Assembly: GCF_014541205.1 (NCBI RefSeq)
Contig: NZ_CP061280.1
Span: forward strand, 602,798 to 666,797
Source of the DNA: Mannheimia bovis
Lineage (GTDB): Bacteria > Pseudomonadota > Gammaproteobacteria > Enterobacterales > Pasteurellaceae
DNA length: 64,000 nucleotides
Direction of reading: 5' to 3'
Both the position numbers and the translations under genes were made by a program. The notes beneath the pieces are model-generated. The model saw only the letters and a program-made list of their open reading frames with translations, was not told the origin of the DNA and made no database searches. Numbering within the stretch: the stretch's first letter is position 1; every line of letters begins with the position of its first letter. Of the stretch, positions 27,725 to 35,954 are shown piece after piece.

Positions 27725-28747
27725 TTAATCGCTGGTGTGTTGCTGTTCAAAAATATATTTTTGCTGTTCTATTTCCGCCACCAATTCCGCCTCGCTTGGT
27801 AAATAATGCACATATTTGCTGGCAAACAGTTGCGGATTTTGGTTCAACACCGAGTATTTCGCCACCACGCTGTCATTTTCAGTGCAGAGCAGCAAACCGA
27901 TGGTTGGGTTATCGCTTGGCTGGCGGTGCAAATCGTCATACATTCGCACATACATATCCAATTGCCCGATGTCTTGATGAGTCAGTTTATCGGTTTTCAG
28001 TTCCACAATCACAAAACATTTTAAGATGTAATTGTAAAACACCAAATCCACGAAAAAATCCGACAGTTCAGTGCGAATATGTTGCTGGCGTGCTACGAAA
28101 GCAAAACCTTTGCCGAGTTCCAACATAAATTGCTGTAAATTATCAATTAACGCTTTTTCCAACTCTGCTTCACTATATGCCATTGAAGTCGGCAAATTCA
28201 GAAATTCCAACACGGTCGGGCTTTTGATGAAATCTGCCGCCTGCAAGGTTGCCGTTTTTTCTTTCATCTCCTGCTCAACCAAGCCTTTGTCTTGGCTTGC
28301 CAACAGGCGGTCGTAGTAGAGCGTGGAGATATTCCGATCGAGTGTACGAACCGACCAACCATTCTCCGCCGATTCGGTTAAATAGTAGTGACGAGCCTGT
28401 GGATTGCTGACTTTTAAGACCCGTTGGAAATGTGTCCAAGTCAATTTGGAAATCACTGATTTCCAAATGTTGAGATCGGTAAATTCAATATAAAATTGGC
28501 GGAAATTGCGTAGGTTGCGTTCGGTAAATCCTTTACCAAATTCCGCTGTTAATTCTGCCGAGAGATTTTTAATGATCTCCTTGCCATACTCCGCACGGCT
28601 CTGCCCGTTTTGTTCTTCTTGTACAATTTGCTCACCGATTTTCCAATAGGCTTCAACCATTGCGGAATTGACCGCTTGGTACGCCTTTTGGCGAGCTTGG
28701 CTTAAAATCTGTTTGATCTCTTGAATGTAGTGGTTGGAAGCTAACAT
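27725..28747 (-). CDS. PDDEXK nuclease-like DUF1016 protein (YhcG family)
   Basis: The 340-residue protein has an N-terminal helical DUF1016 domain (AYWKIGEQIVQEE, YGKEIIKNLSAEL, FSERN-like FTERNLRNFRQFY). Its C-terminal nuclease fold contains the catalytic pattern DFFVDLVFYN followed by VIVELKTDKL, giving the D...ExK triad. Such proteins often accompany restriction or other defence genes, but here there is only one extra neighbour and no methylase. It lies between dut and the SH3-like gene, interrupting the conserved coaBC-dut pair, so it is probably acquired. The start is the ATG ending at 28747, behind AGGAG. DNA targets are unknown. Confidence 0.85.
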   Translation of the reverse strand: MLASNHYIQEIKQILSQARQKAYQAVNSAMVEAYWKIGEQIVQEEQNGQSRAEYGKEIIKNLSAELTAEFGKGFTERNLRNFRQFYIEFTDLNIWKSVISKLTWTHFQRVLKVSNPQARHYYLTESAENGWSVRTLDRNISTLYYDRLLASQDKGLVEQEMKEKTATLQAADFIKSPTVLEFLNLPTSMAYSEAELEKALIDNLQQFMLELGKGFAFVARQQHIRTELSDFFVDLVFYNYILKCFVIVELKTDKLTHQDIGQLDMYVRMYDDLHRQPSDNPTIGLLLCTENDSVVAKYSVLNQNPQLFASKYVHYLPSEAELVAEIEQQKYIFEQQHTSD

Positions 28748-28799
28748 TCTCACTCCTGGCTTTTATAAGCGGTTATTTTTTCTGATTATTGATAAACAG

Positions 28800-29117
28800 C
28801 TATATGTTTGATATTAAAATATCACAGGGCAACCAGCCAACGTCTTTATCTCGCTCTACTATTGCCCAGCCGTAACAGAGTTCTATCAGATTAACGATTT
28901 CGTCCTTTTTTACGGCTAATTCCGTTGGGTTGTAATCGCAAAGCAATTTACCTTGTGCAACAAAATGACGAGGCACATAGGTAGTGTAACCGGCAATTTC
29001 GCAACTAAACCAGTTGGGATAACGGTCGCATTCTTTCCCAAGATGTATTTTACTTCCTTGTTTAAAAAGCGGGAATGCTCCTTCGCCTTTATGATCTACA
29101 GTTATTTTTAGCTTCAT
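28800..29117 (-). CDS. Unrecognised small protein, SH3-like, coupled to coaBC
   Basis: I do not recognise the family of this 105-residue protein. It is soluble and all-beta in character, with aromatic and glycine positions ([19 protein letters not shown] near the C-terminus) like bacterial SH3 domains, and four cysteines. Its ATG overlaps the coaBC stop as ATGA, so it is translated by coupling to CoaBC. It lies upstream of the DUF1016 gene and may belong with it. The function is open: metal or peptide binding, or an immunity or regulatory partner. Confidence 0.7.
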   Translation of the reverse strand: MKLKITVDHKGEGAFPLFKQGSKIHLGKECDRYPNWFSCEIAGYTTYVPRHFVAQGKLLCDYNPTELAVKKDEIVNLIELCYGWAIVERDKDVGWLPCDILISNI

Positions 29118-30322
29118 TTAGATTTTTCGTGATAACGTTCTACTATTTCGTGTACTAAATTTTCCGCCAGCTTATTTTTATCCGCTAGCGGTAATTTTTT
29201 CTCTCCGTTTTTCCAGAACAAATGAAGCGAGTTTTGATCCTGCCCGAACACCTGTCCACCCGAGACATCGTTGGCACAAATCATATCAAGATTTTTGCGT
29301 TCGAGTTTGGATTTGGCATATTCCGCCACATTTTGTGTTTCTGCTGCAAAACCAACCACAAAGGGGCGATTTTCTGCAAGATTGGCGACATTAGCGATAA
29401 TATCGGGGTTTTTGACTAGTTTGAGTGTGAGTTCATCACTGTCATCGGTTTTCTTGATTTTTTGGTTGGAAACTTCCGCCATTCGATAATCTGCCACCGC
29501 CGCACAGCCGATGAAAATTGCAGATTTTTGAGCAAATTTGACCGCTTGCTGCTCCATTTCTAAAGCGGATTGCACATCAATGCGTTCAACATTATCGGGT
29601 GTCGGTAAATTCACCGGTCCACTAATCAGCGTTACGTTCGCCCCACGTTCGGCAAAGGCTTTGGCTATGGAGTAGCCCATTTTGCCGGAGCTATGATTGC
29701 TGATATAACGTACAGGGTCGATAGCTTCGCGAGTCGGACCTGCGGTAATAGTTACATTCAAACCTTGTAAATCTTGATTTTTAGCGAAGTGAGCCAGCAC
29801 GGCTTGGTAGATTTCTTCGGGTTCAGACATACGCCCGGCTCCTACATCACCACAGGCTTGGAAGCCACTGTTAGGACCGATAAATTGCATCCCACGAAAG
29901 ATGAGCGTAGTGATATTCTCTTGTACCGCCAGTTGTTTATACATTTGTTGATTCATTGCAGGAGCAAGCAGTATAGGGCTTGCAGTCGCAAGGCAAATGG
30001 TGGAGAGCAAATCATTTCCCATTCCCACTCGCAGCCGAGCGATAAAATCAGCACTTGCAGGGGCAATTACCACTAAATCCGCCCATTTCGCTAATTCAAT
30101 ATGCCCCATTGCCAGCTCGGCTTGAGGGTCGAGTAGGGAAGTAGAAACGGCATTGCCTGAAATTGCCTGTAAGGTTAAAGGCGTTACAAAAGCCTCTGCG
30201 GCAGGAGTTAAGACTACTCGTACTTCCGCATTTGCCTTTTTTAAGTGGCGGATAAATTCAATGGTTTTGTAAGCGGCAATTCCGCCTGTAATGCCCACTA
30301 AAATTTTTTTATTTTGTAACAT
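29114..30322 (-). CDS. coaBC: Bifunctional phosphopantothenoylcysteine synthase/decarboxylase
   Basis: CoaBC makes 4'-phosphopantetheine in coenzyme A synthesis. The 402-residue fusion has an N-terminal flavoprotein CoaC half ([35 protein letters not shown]) and a C-terminal CoaB half ([44 protein letters not shown]). It is divergent from radC and is normally followed by dut; here its stop overlaps the start of an SH3-like gene (ATGA). An internal uptake-signal copy is at about 29550. Confidence 0.97.
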   Translation of the reverse strand: MLQNKKILVGITGGIAAYKTIEFIRHLKKANAEVRVVLTPAAEAFVTPLTLQAISGNAVSTSLLDPQAELAMGHIELAKWADLVVIAPASADFIARLRVGMGNDLLSTICLATASPILLAPAMNQQMYKQLAVQENITTLIFRGMQFIGPNSGFQACGDVGAGRMSEPEEIYQAVLAHFAKNQDLQGLNVTITAGPTREAIDPVRYISNHSSGKMGYSIAKAFAERGANVTLISGPVNLPTPDNVERIDVQSALEMEQQAVKFAQKSAIFIGCAAVADYRMAEVSNQKIKKTDDSDELTLKLVKNPDIIANVANLAENRPFVVGFAAETQNVAEYAKSKLERKNLDMICANDVSGGQVFGQDQNSLHLFWKNGEKKLPLADKNKLAENLVHEIVERYHEKSK

Positions 30323-30390
30323 CCTAATTTCCTTTGACTTGGATTTTTTGCCTATTTTAACGGAATAAGTAATTGCTCACAACAAAACTA

Positions 30391-30412
30391 TTTTTGCGAT
30401 CTGGCTCGAAAA
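30391..30412 (+). promoter_or_regulatory. CRP-S competence site before radC
   Basis: TTTTTGCGATCTGGCTCGAAAA has the TGCGATC...TCGA core of CRP-S sites. It lies about 48 bp before a TATGCT -10 candidate (30451-30456), similar to the site before comN. radC belongs to the H. influenzae competence regulon, which supports the call. Confidence 0.85.
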
Positions 30413-30479
30413 ATTGAATAAATCCTTTTGTCTGCAAAGGTTGGCTCTTTTATGCTTAACGAAATTGATGGAGGAAAAA

Positions 30480-31178
30480 ATGAACGATTTTTTTGATGAA
30501 GATTCTCAAAAGCCAACGATAATGCCGCGTGAGAAATTATTAACTCACGGGGCAGCAGCTTTAACAGATGCGGAATTATTAGCAATTTTCTTACGGACAG
30601 GTACAAAAGATGTCCCTGTAATGACATTGGCAGAAAGCGTATTAATGGTGTTTGGTTCATTGCGTCAATTACTCAATGCCGATATTGATGAATTTTGTAA
30701 AATTTATGGATTAGGTAAAACGAAATATATTCAGCTACAAGCCTCCAAAGAAATGACTAAACGCTATTTGGCTCAACAAATGGAATTTAGTGAGATGATT
30801 CAAGCCCCTTATATGGCAATAATGTATTTTCAAACGGAATTGGAGGAAGAAGAGCGTGAAGTGTTTATGGTATTGTTTTTGGATAATCAAAATCGTTTGA
30901 TTTATAAAGAAAAGATGTTTTTTGGTACGATAAACCAAACAGCGGTTCACCCGCGAGAAATTATTAAAAGAGCTTTGAAATATAATGCAGCGGCAATTAT
31001 TGTGGCACATAATCACCCTTCTGGTTCTTGTTTACCTAGCGAGTCGGATAGAAGTTTAACCAAAAAGATAAAAATGGCGTGTGAGCTGGTCGATATTCGT
31101 TTTGTGGATCATATTATTGTAGGGAAAGGAGACTATTTTTCATTTGAGGAAGAAAAGTTAGATATTCAAACCCATTAA
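30480..31178 (+). CDS. radC: RadC family JAB-domain protein
   Basis: The 232-residue protein has an N-terminal helix-hairpin-helix region (IYGLGKTKYIQLQ) and a C-terminal JAMM metalloprotease-like motif AHNHPSGSCLPSESD. Despite the name it is not a proven repair protein; in naturally competent bacteria it is induced by CRP and Sxy. The start is ATG 30480, chosen because GGAGG lies just upstream; an in-frame ATG at 30414 lies inside the CRP-S/promoter region. It is divergent from coaBC and followed by rpmB-rpmG, as in H. influenzae. Confidence 0.93.
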   Translation: MNDFFDEDSQKPTIMPREKLLTHGAAALTDAELLAIFLRTGTKDVPVMTLAESVLMVFGSLRQLLNADIDEFCKIYGLGKTKYIQLQASKEMTKRYLAQQMEFSEMIQAPYMAIMYFQTELEEEEREVFMVLFLDNQNRLIYKEKMFFGTINQTAVHPREIIKRALKYNAAAIIVAHNHPSGSCLPSESDRSLTKKIKMACELVDIRFVDHIIVGKGDYFSFEEEKLDIQTH

Positions 31179-31274
31179 ATTTTTGCAAAATTTTGTTAGA
31201 AAATTACCGCTTGTTTTGTTCGAACTTGAACATTTTTTCTGAATATAGTAAAAAGATACGCATATAAATTCTGC

Positions 31275-31303
31275 TTGAATATAACAAATGAAGACTGTAT
31301 AAT
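31275..31303 (+). promoter_or_regulatory. Strong promoter of rpmB-rpmG
   Basis: TTGAAT (31275-31280), a 17-bp spacer, then a consensus TATAAT (31298-31303). Transcription from near 31310 gives a leader of about 130 bases before rpmB. Confidence 0.8.
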
Positions 31304-31309
31304 CCGCAG

Positions 31310-31435
31310 TCTTTATTACATAGACTGTGGTTGGGTTAATGCCTGACGAGGCAATCAAAATCGGAGGGGTTGGTTGAGCAACGCCTTTTGTGAGATAGCC
31401 CGAACCATTTTTAAGCTTAAAATTATTGGAGAAAT
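31310..31435 (+). promoter_or_regulatory. Structured 5' leader of rpmB, possible autoregulatory site
   Basis: The leader contains a short hairpin TGCCT-GACG-AGGCA and a second with GTTG/CAAC arms, GC-richer than its surroundings. Ribosomal protein leaders of this kind often bind an encoded protein. No specific known family is recognised. Confidence 0.35.
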
Positions 31436-31439
31436 TCAA

Positions 31440-31676
31440 ATGTCAAGAGTTTGCCAAGTAACCGGCAAGCGTCCAGCAGTTGGTAACAACCGCTCACACG
31501 CAATGAACGCGACTAAACGTCGTTTCTTACCAAACCTTCACACTCACCGTTTCTGGGTTGAGAGCGAAAACCGTTTCGTAACTTTACGCTTAACAGCGAA
31601 AGGTATGCGTATTATTGATAAAAAAGGCATTGATGCAGTATTAGCTGAGATCCGTGCTCGTGGCGAAAAAATCTAA
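31440..31676 (+). CDS. rpmB: 50S ribosomal protein L28
   Basis: This is a 78-residue L28 with the canonical start [20 protein letters not shown] and the [20 protein letters not shown] core. The start is ATG 31440, behind ATTGGAG; an upstream in-frame start is within the leader. It forms an operon with rpmG eleven bases downstream, driven by a strong promoter. Confidence 0.98.
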   Translation: MSRVCQVTGKRPAVGNNRSHAMNATKRRFLPNLHTHRFWVESENRFVTLRLTAKGMRIIDKKGIDAVLAEIRARGEKI

Positions 31677-31687
31677 GGAGCTAACAA

Positions 31688-31858
31688 ATGGCAGCTAAAG
31701 GTGCTCGTGAGAAAATCCGTTTAGTTTCTACAGCAGAAACAGGTCATTTCTACACAACAGATAAAAACAAACGTAATATGCCTGAGAAAATGGAAATCAA
31801 AAAATTTGATCCAGTTGTGCGTAAACACGTTATCTACAAAGAAGCAAAAATCAAATAA
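31688..31858 (+). CDS. rpmG: 50S ribosomal protein L33
   Basis: The 56-residue L33 begins [19 protein letters not shown], continues [20 protein letters not shown] and ends IYKEAKIK. The zinc-ribbon cysteines found in some L33 forms are absent, so this is the zinc-independent type. It follows rpmB with AAGGAG upstream and ends before a strong terminator. It then precedes dat, the same order as H. influenzae. Confidence 0.98.
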
Positions 31859-31874
31859 TTTTGCTTTAAGATTT

Positions 31875-31902
31875 AAAACCCAGCGAATGCTGGGTTTTTT
31901 AC
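31875..31902 (+). terminator. Terminator of rpmB-rpmG
   Basis: AAAACCCAGC, loop GAAT, GCTGGGTTTTTT: a 10-bp stem plus T run 17 bases after the rpmG stop. Confidence 0.92.
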
Positions 31903-32030
31903 TTTTAGAGAAAAATACCTTCCCTTTTCAGAAAAAAAAGGTATTATTACGCCTCTTAAATGTAGCCCTACATTTTAAGTCTGTTTCCAACCTATCCCAT
32001 CCTTTCTTTCGGGTATATAGGGTAAAAACA

Positions 32031-32050
32031 AAAAAGCTGAAACGCTTTTT
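32031..32050 (+). terminator. Weak hairpin with T run in the dat leader
   Basis: AAAAAGC, loop TGAAAC, GCTTTTT gives a stem of seven pairs, five of them A-T, followed by more T. It may be a weak terminator or the first element of the dat leader control region. Confidence 0.35.
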
Positions 32051-32052
32051 TT

Positions 32053-32143
32053 AATAAGTAGCGAGTCAAATGCCCCAAGGCACCGAGTCTTTCAGGATTC
32101 GAGAGCTTAGGCTTCCTCCGCAAGGCACCCGACTTATTTTTTT
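32053..32143 (+). promoter_or_regulatory. Candidate structured regulatory RNA before dat-ddc
   Basis: A closing stem AATAAGT (32053-32059) with ACTTATT (32132-32138) encloses hairpins TGCC-CCAA-GGCA (32071-32082) and CGAGTC-TTTCAG-GATTCG (32084-32101, one G-T pair), plus a weak third hairpin. A run of seven T follows at 32137-32143. The 9-mer CAAGGCACC occurs at 32076-32084 and again at 32121-32129. The dat start follows 26 bases later. It is GC-rich in an AT-rich spacer. It resembles a riboswitch or attenuator, but I recognise no known class; a tRNA was considered and rejected. Confidence 0.5.
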
Positions 32144-32168
32144 CACCTCTTTTAGAAGGTTTATTTCA

Positions 32169-33533
32169 ATGACAATTAAAACTCCTATTCAAGCCGTTCT
32201 GGCTTCAAATCAGTACTTTTTAGATCGCCAAGATGCAATGGAATCAAATGTGCGTAGTTACCCACGTAAATTGCCGTTTGCTTACCAAAAAGCACAGGGT
32301 GTTTGGGTAACTGATGTTGAAGGCAATGAATACCTCGATTTTTTAGCAGGTGCAGGAACGCTTGCATTAGGGCATAACCACCCTAAATTAATCCAAGCGA
32401 TTAAAGATGTTTTAGACAGTGGTTTACCTTTACACTCTTTAGATATTACTACACCATTAAAAGATGCTTTCACGGAAGAATTACTTTCATTTTTCCCGAA
32501 AGATCAATATATCCTGCAATTCACCGGTCCAACAGGAGCTGATGCTAACGAAGCGGCAATCAAATTAGCAAAAACTTACACCGGTCGTGGCAACGTGATT
32601 GCTTTCTCTGGTGGTTTCCACGGTATGACACACGGTGCATTATCTTTAACCGGTAATTTAAGTGCGAAAAATGCAGTGCAAGGCTTAATGCCGGGCGTAC
32701 AATTTATGCCGTATCCGCACGAATACCGCTGTCCGTTTGGTATTGGCGGTGAAGCAGGTGCAAAAGCAGTTGAGCACTATTTTGAAAACTTCATCGAAGA
32801 TGTTGAAAGTGGTGTGGTAAAACCGGCAGCCGTAATTTTAGAGGCAATCCAAGGTGAAGGTGGTGTTGTACCAGCACCAATTAGCTTCTTACAAAAAGTA
32901 CGTGAAGTAACGAAAAAACACGGCATTTTAATGATTGTGGACGAAGTTCAAGCCGGTTTCTGCCGTTCAGGTAAAATGTTCGCCTTTGAACACGCAGGCA
33001 TTGAGCCGGATATCGTGGTGATGTCAAAAGCGATTGGCGGTAGTTTGCCATTAGCGGTATTAGCGATCAAAAAAGAGTTTGATGCGTGGCAGCCGGCAGG
33101 GCACACGGGAACATTCCGTGGTAACCAATTAGCGATGGCGACCGGTTATGTATCGTTAAAAATTATGCGTGAAGAAAACCTTGCTCAAAATGCGAAAGAG
33201 CGAGGCGAATACTTAACCCAAGCCTTACGTGAATTAAGCCAAGAATTCCCTTGTATCGGTAATGTACGTGGCAAAGGTTTAATGATGGGGATCGATATTG
33301 TTGATGAACGCCAGCCAAAAGATGCAACAGGAGCTTATCCACGTGATTGTGATTTAGCGGTAGCGATTCAAAAATACTGTTTCAAAAACCGTCTATTACT
33401 AGAACGTGGCGGACGTGGTGGTAATGTTGTGCGTGTGCTTTGTGCGGTAAATATTACCCAAGCAGAATGTGAAGAGTTTATCAAACGCTTCAAACAATCT
33501 GTAGCCGAAGCTGTTAAAGCGGTACGTGGTTAA
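32169..33533 (+). CDS. dat: Diaminobutyrate--2-oxoglutarate aminotransferase
   Basis: This enzyme makes L-2,4-diaminobutyrate from aspartate semialdehyde with glutamate as amino donor, the first step to 1,3-diaminopropane. The 454-residue class III aminotransferase has [37 protein letters not shown], the aspartate in IVDEVQAGF and the PLP lysine (Lys287) in [14 protein letters not shown]. Length equals the H. influenzae enzyme. ATG 32169, with AGAAGG upstream, is preferred over an in-frame ATG at 32070 that lies in the folded leader. ddc follows with an uptake-sequence pair between. Confidence 0.95.
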   Translation: MTIKTPIQAVLASNQYFLDRQDAMESNVRSYPRKLPFAYQKAQGVWVTDVEGNEYLDFLAGAGTLALGHNHPKLIQAIKDVLDSGLPLHSLDITTPLKDAFTEELLSFFPKDQYILQFTGPTGADANEAAIKLAKTYTGRGNVIAFSGGFHGMTHGALSLTGNLSAKNAVQGLMPGVQFMPYPHEYRCPFGIGGEAGAKAVEHYFENFIEDVESGVVKPAAVILEAIQGEGGVVPAPISFLQKVREVTKKHGILMIVDEVQAGFCRSGKMFAFEHAGIEPDIVVMSKAIGGSLPLAVLAIKKEFDAWQPAGHTGTFRGNQLAMATGYVSLKIMREENLAQNAKERGEYLTQALRELSQEFPCIGNVRGKGLMMGIDIVDERQPKDATGAYPRDCDLAVAIQKYCFKNRLLLERGGRGGNVVRVLCAVNITQAECEEFIKRFKQSVAEAVKAVRG

Positions 33534-33545
33534 TTTTTGATAATG

Positions 33546-33590
33546 CAAGCGGTCATATTTTGCAAAAAATTTGCGAATTTTGACCGCTTG
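33546..33590. repeat. Inverted uptake sequences between dat and ddc
   Basis: CAAGCGGTCA and TGACCGCTTG are exact 10-bp complements separated by 25 bases, in the dat-ddc spacer. The hairpin might reduce but not prevent read-through into ddc. Confidence 0.8.
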
Positions 33591-33622
33591 AATTGTATAT
33601 AGCATTGAATGAGATAATAAAA

Positions 33623-35158
33623 ATGACAGATATTTCCAAACACAGACAATCGCTATTTTGTAGCGATCCACAATCCATTGCAGATTATGAAACCGCAATG
33701 AACAATGCGGTGCAAGCGGTATCAAATTGGTTAAAAAATGAAAAAATGTACACCGGCGGTTCAATCAAGCAAATGCGAGCCTTGATTGACGGCTTCAAGC
33801 CTACTAAAGAGGGCGTGGGGGTGCAAAAATCTCTTGAGCATTTAGTGGAGATTTTTCTCAACCCAAGCCTTAAGGTTCACCACCCACACTCTTTGGCTCA
33901 TTTACATTGCCCGACAATGGTTACCAGCCAAATTGCCGAAGTGTTGATTAATGCGACTAACCAATCAATGGACTCTTGGGATCAAAGCCCGGCTGGGTCG
34001 ATTATGGAAGAGCATTTAATTGACTGGTTACGCCAAAAAGTCGGCTATGGCGAAGGTACTGCTGGAGTGTTTACTTCAGGTGGTACGCAGTCGAATTTAA
34101 TGGGCGTGTTGTTGGCTCGTGATTGGGCGATTGCGAACCGTTGGAAAAACGAAGATGGCTCTGAGTGGTCGGTGCAAGCGAATGGTATTCCTGCTGAGGC
34201 AATGAAAAATGTGAAAGTAGTTTGCTCGGAAAATGCCCACTTCTCGGTACAAAAAAATATGGCGATGATGGGAATGGGCTTCCAATCGGTAGTCACTGTG
34301 CCGTCAAATGCTAATGCTCAAATGGACTTAGAGGCGTTAGCCAAAACCTTAGCAGACTTGAAAGCTGATGGTAAAATCGTTGCCTGTATCGTAGCAACTG
34401 CAGGTACAACCGATGCTGGTGCGATTGACGATCTCAAAGCAATCCGCAAATTAGCCGATGAATACCAAGCGTGGTTACACGTTGATGCCGCTTGGGGCGG
34501 AGCGTTATTATTATCGAAAGATTTCCGTCATTTCTTAGACGGCATCGAATTAACAGACTCAATCACGCTCGATTTCCACAAGCATTTCTTCCAATCGATT
34601 TCCTGTGGGGCATTCTTGTTAAAAGATCAAGCGAACTATCGCTTTATTGATTACAAAGCAGATTACCTCAACTCAGAATATGATGAAGAACACGGTGTGC
34701 CTAACTTGGTGGCGAAATCATTGCAAACTACCCGCCGTTTTGATGCGTTGAAATTGTGGTTTACAGTAGAGGCGTTAGGCGAAGAACTCTATGCCTCAAT
34801 GATTGACCACGGTGTGTATTTATCCAAAGAGGTTGAGGCTTACATCACCGCAACCGAAGGCTTGGAAATGCTTGTGCCGGCACAATTTGCTTCAGTTTTA
34901 TTCCGTGTTGTGCCGAAAGGCTATCCGGCAGAATTTGTGGATACATTGAACCAAAACGTGGCTGATGAGCTGTTTGCTCGTGGTGAGGCGAATATTGGCG
35001 TAACCAAAGTCGGCAATAATCAATCGTTAAAAATGACGACCTTAAGCCCGATTGCCACCCTCGAGAACGTGAAAGCGTTGTTAGGGCAGGTGTTGGCAGA
35101 GGCAGATCGCATTAAAGATTCAATTGTGAACGGGACTTACGTTCCTCCGATTGATTAA
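33623..35158 (+). CDS. ddc: L-2,4-diaminobutyrate decarboxylase
   Basis: This is a PLP-dependent group II decarboxylase converting diaminobutyrate to 1,3-diaminopropane. The 511-residue protein has [37 protein letters not shown] and the PLP lysine Lys320 in the typical LDFHKHF motif, with HVDAAWGG upstream. The start is ATG 33623; an ATG 10 codons earlier is possible but lies close to the uptake hairpin. Together with dat it forms the diaminopropane pathway of Pasteurellaceae and Acinetobacter. Confidence 0.94.
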   Translation: MTDISKHRQSLFCSDPQSIADYETAMNNAVQAVSNWLKNEKMYTGGSIKQMRALIDGFKPTKEGVGVQKSLEHLVEIFLNPSLKVHHPHSLAHLHCPTMVTSQIAEVLINATNQSMDSWDQSPAGSIMEEHLIDWLRQKVGYGEGTAGVFTSGGTQSNLMGVLLARDWAIANRWKNEDGSEWSVQANGIPAEAMKNVKVVCSENAHFSVQKNMAMMGMGFQSVVTVPSNANAQMDLEALAKTLADLKADGKIVACIVATAGTTDAGAIDDLKAIRKLADEYQAWLHVDAAWGGALLLSKDFRHFLDGIELTDSITLDFHKHFFQSISCGAFLLKDQANYRFIDYKADYLNSEYDEEHGVPNLVAKSLQTTRRFDALKLWFTVEALGEELYASMIDHGVYLSKEVEAYITATEGLEMLVPAQFASVLFRVVPKGYPAEFVDTLNQNVADELFARGEANIGVTKVGNNQSLKMTTLSPIATLENVKALLGQVLAEADRIKDSIVNGTYVPPID

Positions 35159-35186
35159 ACAATTTGCAAAATTTCTTTGAAATTCG

Positions 35187-35227
35187 ACCGCTTGTAAGCC
35201 TCAAATCAGCCTGCAAGCGGTTATTTT
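35187..35227 (+). terminator. Uptake-sequence hairpin terminator after ddc
   Basis: ACCGCTTG (35187-35194) pairs with CAAGCGGT (35214-35221), followed by TTATTTTTAT. Two outward-facing uptake cores thus form a terminator-like hairpin between convergent ddc and the flavodoxin-fold gene. Confidence 0.65.
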
Positions 35228-35246
35228 TATCTTATTTTTTGCAAGT

Positions 35247-35819
35247 TTATTTCAATATTTCCCTGCAAGATTGCTCCACTTCTTGCAAGATGGCGGCATA
35301 ATCGGTTTCTTTCAAGCCAATATCACCAAAATAGTGCATTTGTACTTCACTAATGCCGCAGAACTCAAATAACCCTTTCCCCAAAGTGTGTTCAAAGGCA
35401 GCCAAAAAGCCTTTTCTTTCATATTTTTCATTCGGATTGCCAAGCGTAACAAATTGTTGCATTTTTTTATTTGTAAGCAAGCCGATACTTTCAATTTCGC
35501 CATTTTGATAAGCAAAATCGTAACTTAGTACACGATCTAGATAGCCTTTCAAAATAGCAGGAAAGCCCATCCACCAAAGCGGGTAAATCAGTGTGATGAC
35601 ATCAGCCTCTCGCCAATATTGATGCTCTGTTGAGATGTCTGGTGAATATTGCTGAGATAAGGTTTGAGAAAATTCCTGCCAAGTTAAAACAGGGTCAAAA
35701 TTCAGCCGATATAGATCTCGTACCACCACATTATTTGGTGATGCTTCAATCGCTTTTTCCAAAATGGCGTGGTTAAAACTGTGATTTGCGGGGTGAGCGT
35801 AGATAATGAGATGTTTCAC
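35247..35819 (-). CDS. NAD(P)H dehydrogenase/quinone reductase, flavodoxin-like fold (KefF/MdaB type)
   Basis: The 190-residue protein begins MKHLIIYAHPANHSFNHAIL, the FMN-binding loop of the NQO/KefF family, and has LIYPLWWMGFPAILKGYLDR, which holds the second flavin contact. It probably reduces quinones or other electrophiles with NAD(P)H in the cytoplasm. There is no kefC neighbour, so a potassium-channel role is not indicated. It is divergent from the nap operon. Confidence 0.85.
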   Translation of the reverse strand: MKHLIIYAHPANHSFNHAILEKAIEASPNNVVVRDLYRLNFDPVLTWQEFSQTLSQQYSPDISTEHQYWREADVITLIYPLWWMGFPAILKGYLDRVLSYDFAYQNGEIESIGLLTNKKMQQFVTLGNPNEKYERKGFLAAFEHTLGKGLFEFCGISEVQMHYFGDIGLKETDYAAILQEVEQSCREILK

Positions 35820-35880
35820 TATTTCTTACCTTTTATCTTTTCTTTTGTTTGGCTAATAGAGGATCTTAATGAAAATTTCT

Positions 35881-35894
35881 TTGATGGAAATCAA
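35881..35894 (+). promoter_or_regulatory. FNR box of the nap operon
   Basis: TTGATGGAAATCAA matches the FNR consensus TTGAT-N4-ATCAA at all ten fixed positions. If it sits at -41.5, transcription starts near 35929, just ahead of napF. This supports induction of nitrate respiration without oxygen. Confidence 0.85.
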
Positions 35895-35954
35895 TGTTTT
35901 GGCGAATACTGGAGCAAATACCCCGTTTGAGGAATGAACGATAATCGGTGAACA

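Noticed and set aside
27725..29117. A full restriction-modification or toxin-antitoxin locus
   Set aside because: No methylase, specificity subunit or recognisable antitoxin is next to the DUF1016 gene, so only a tentative module is claimed.
32053..32138. The dat leader fold as a tRNA gene
   Set aside because: A 7-bp end stem and hairpins give a superficial cloverleaf, but there is no D-loop GG, no proper T-arm consensus and the anticodon arm has a 6-base loop.
32070..32168. An N-terminal extension of Dat from ATG 32070
   Set aside because: The frame is open, but the added residues are not typical of the aminotransferase family, the region is highly foldable, and ATG 32169 has AGAAGG upstream and gives the standard 454 residues.
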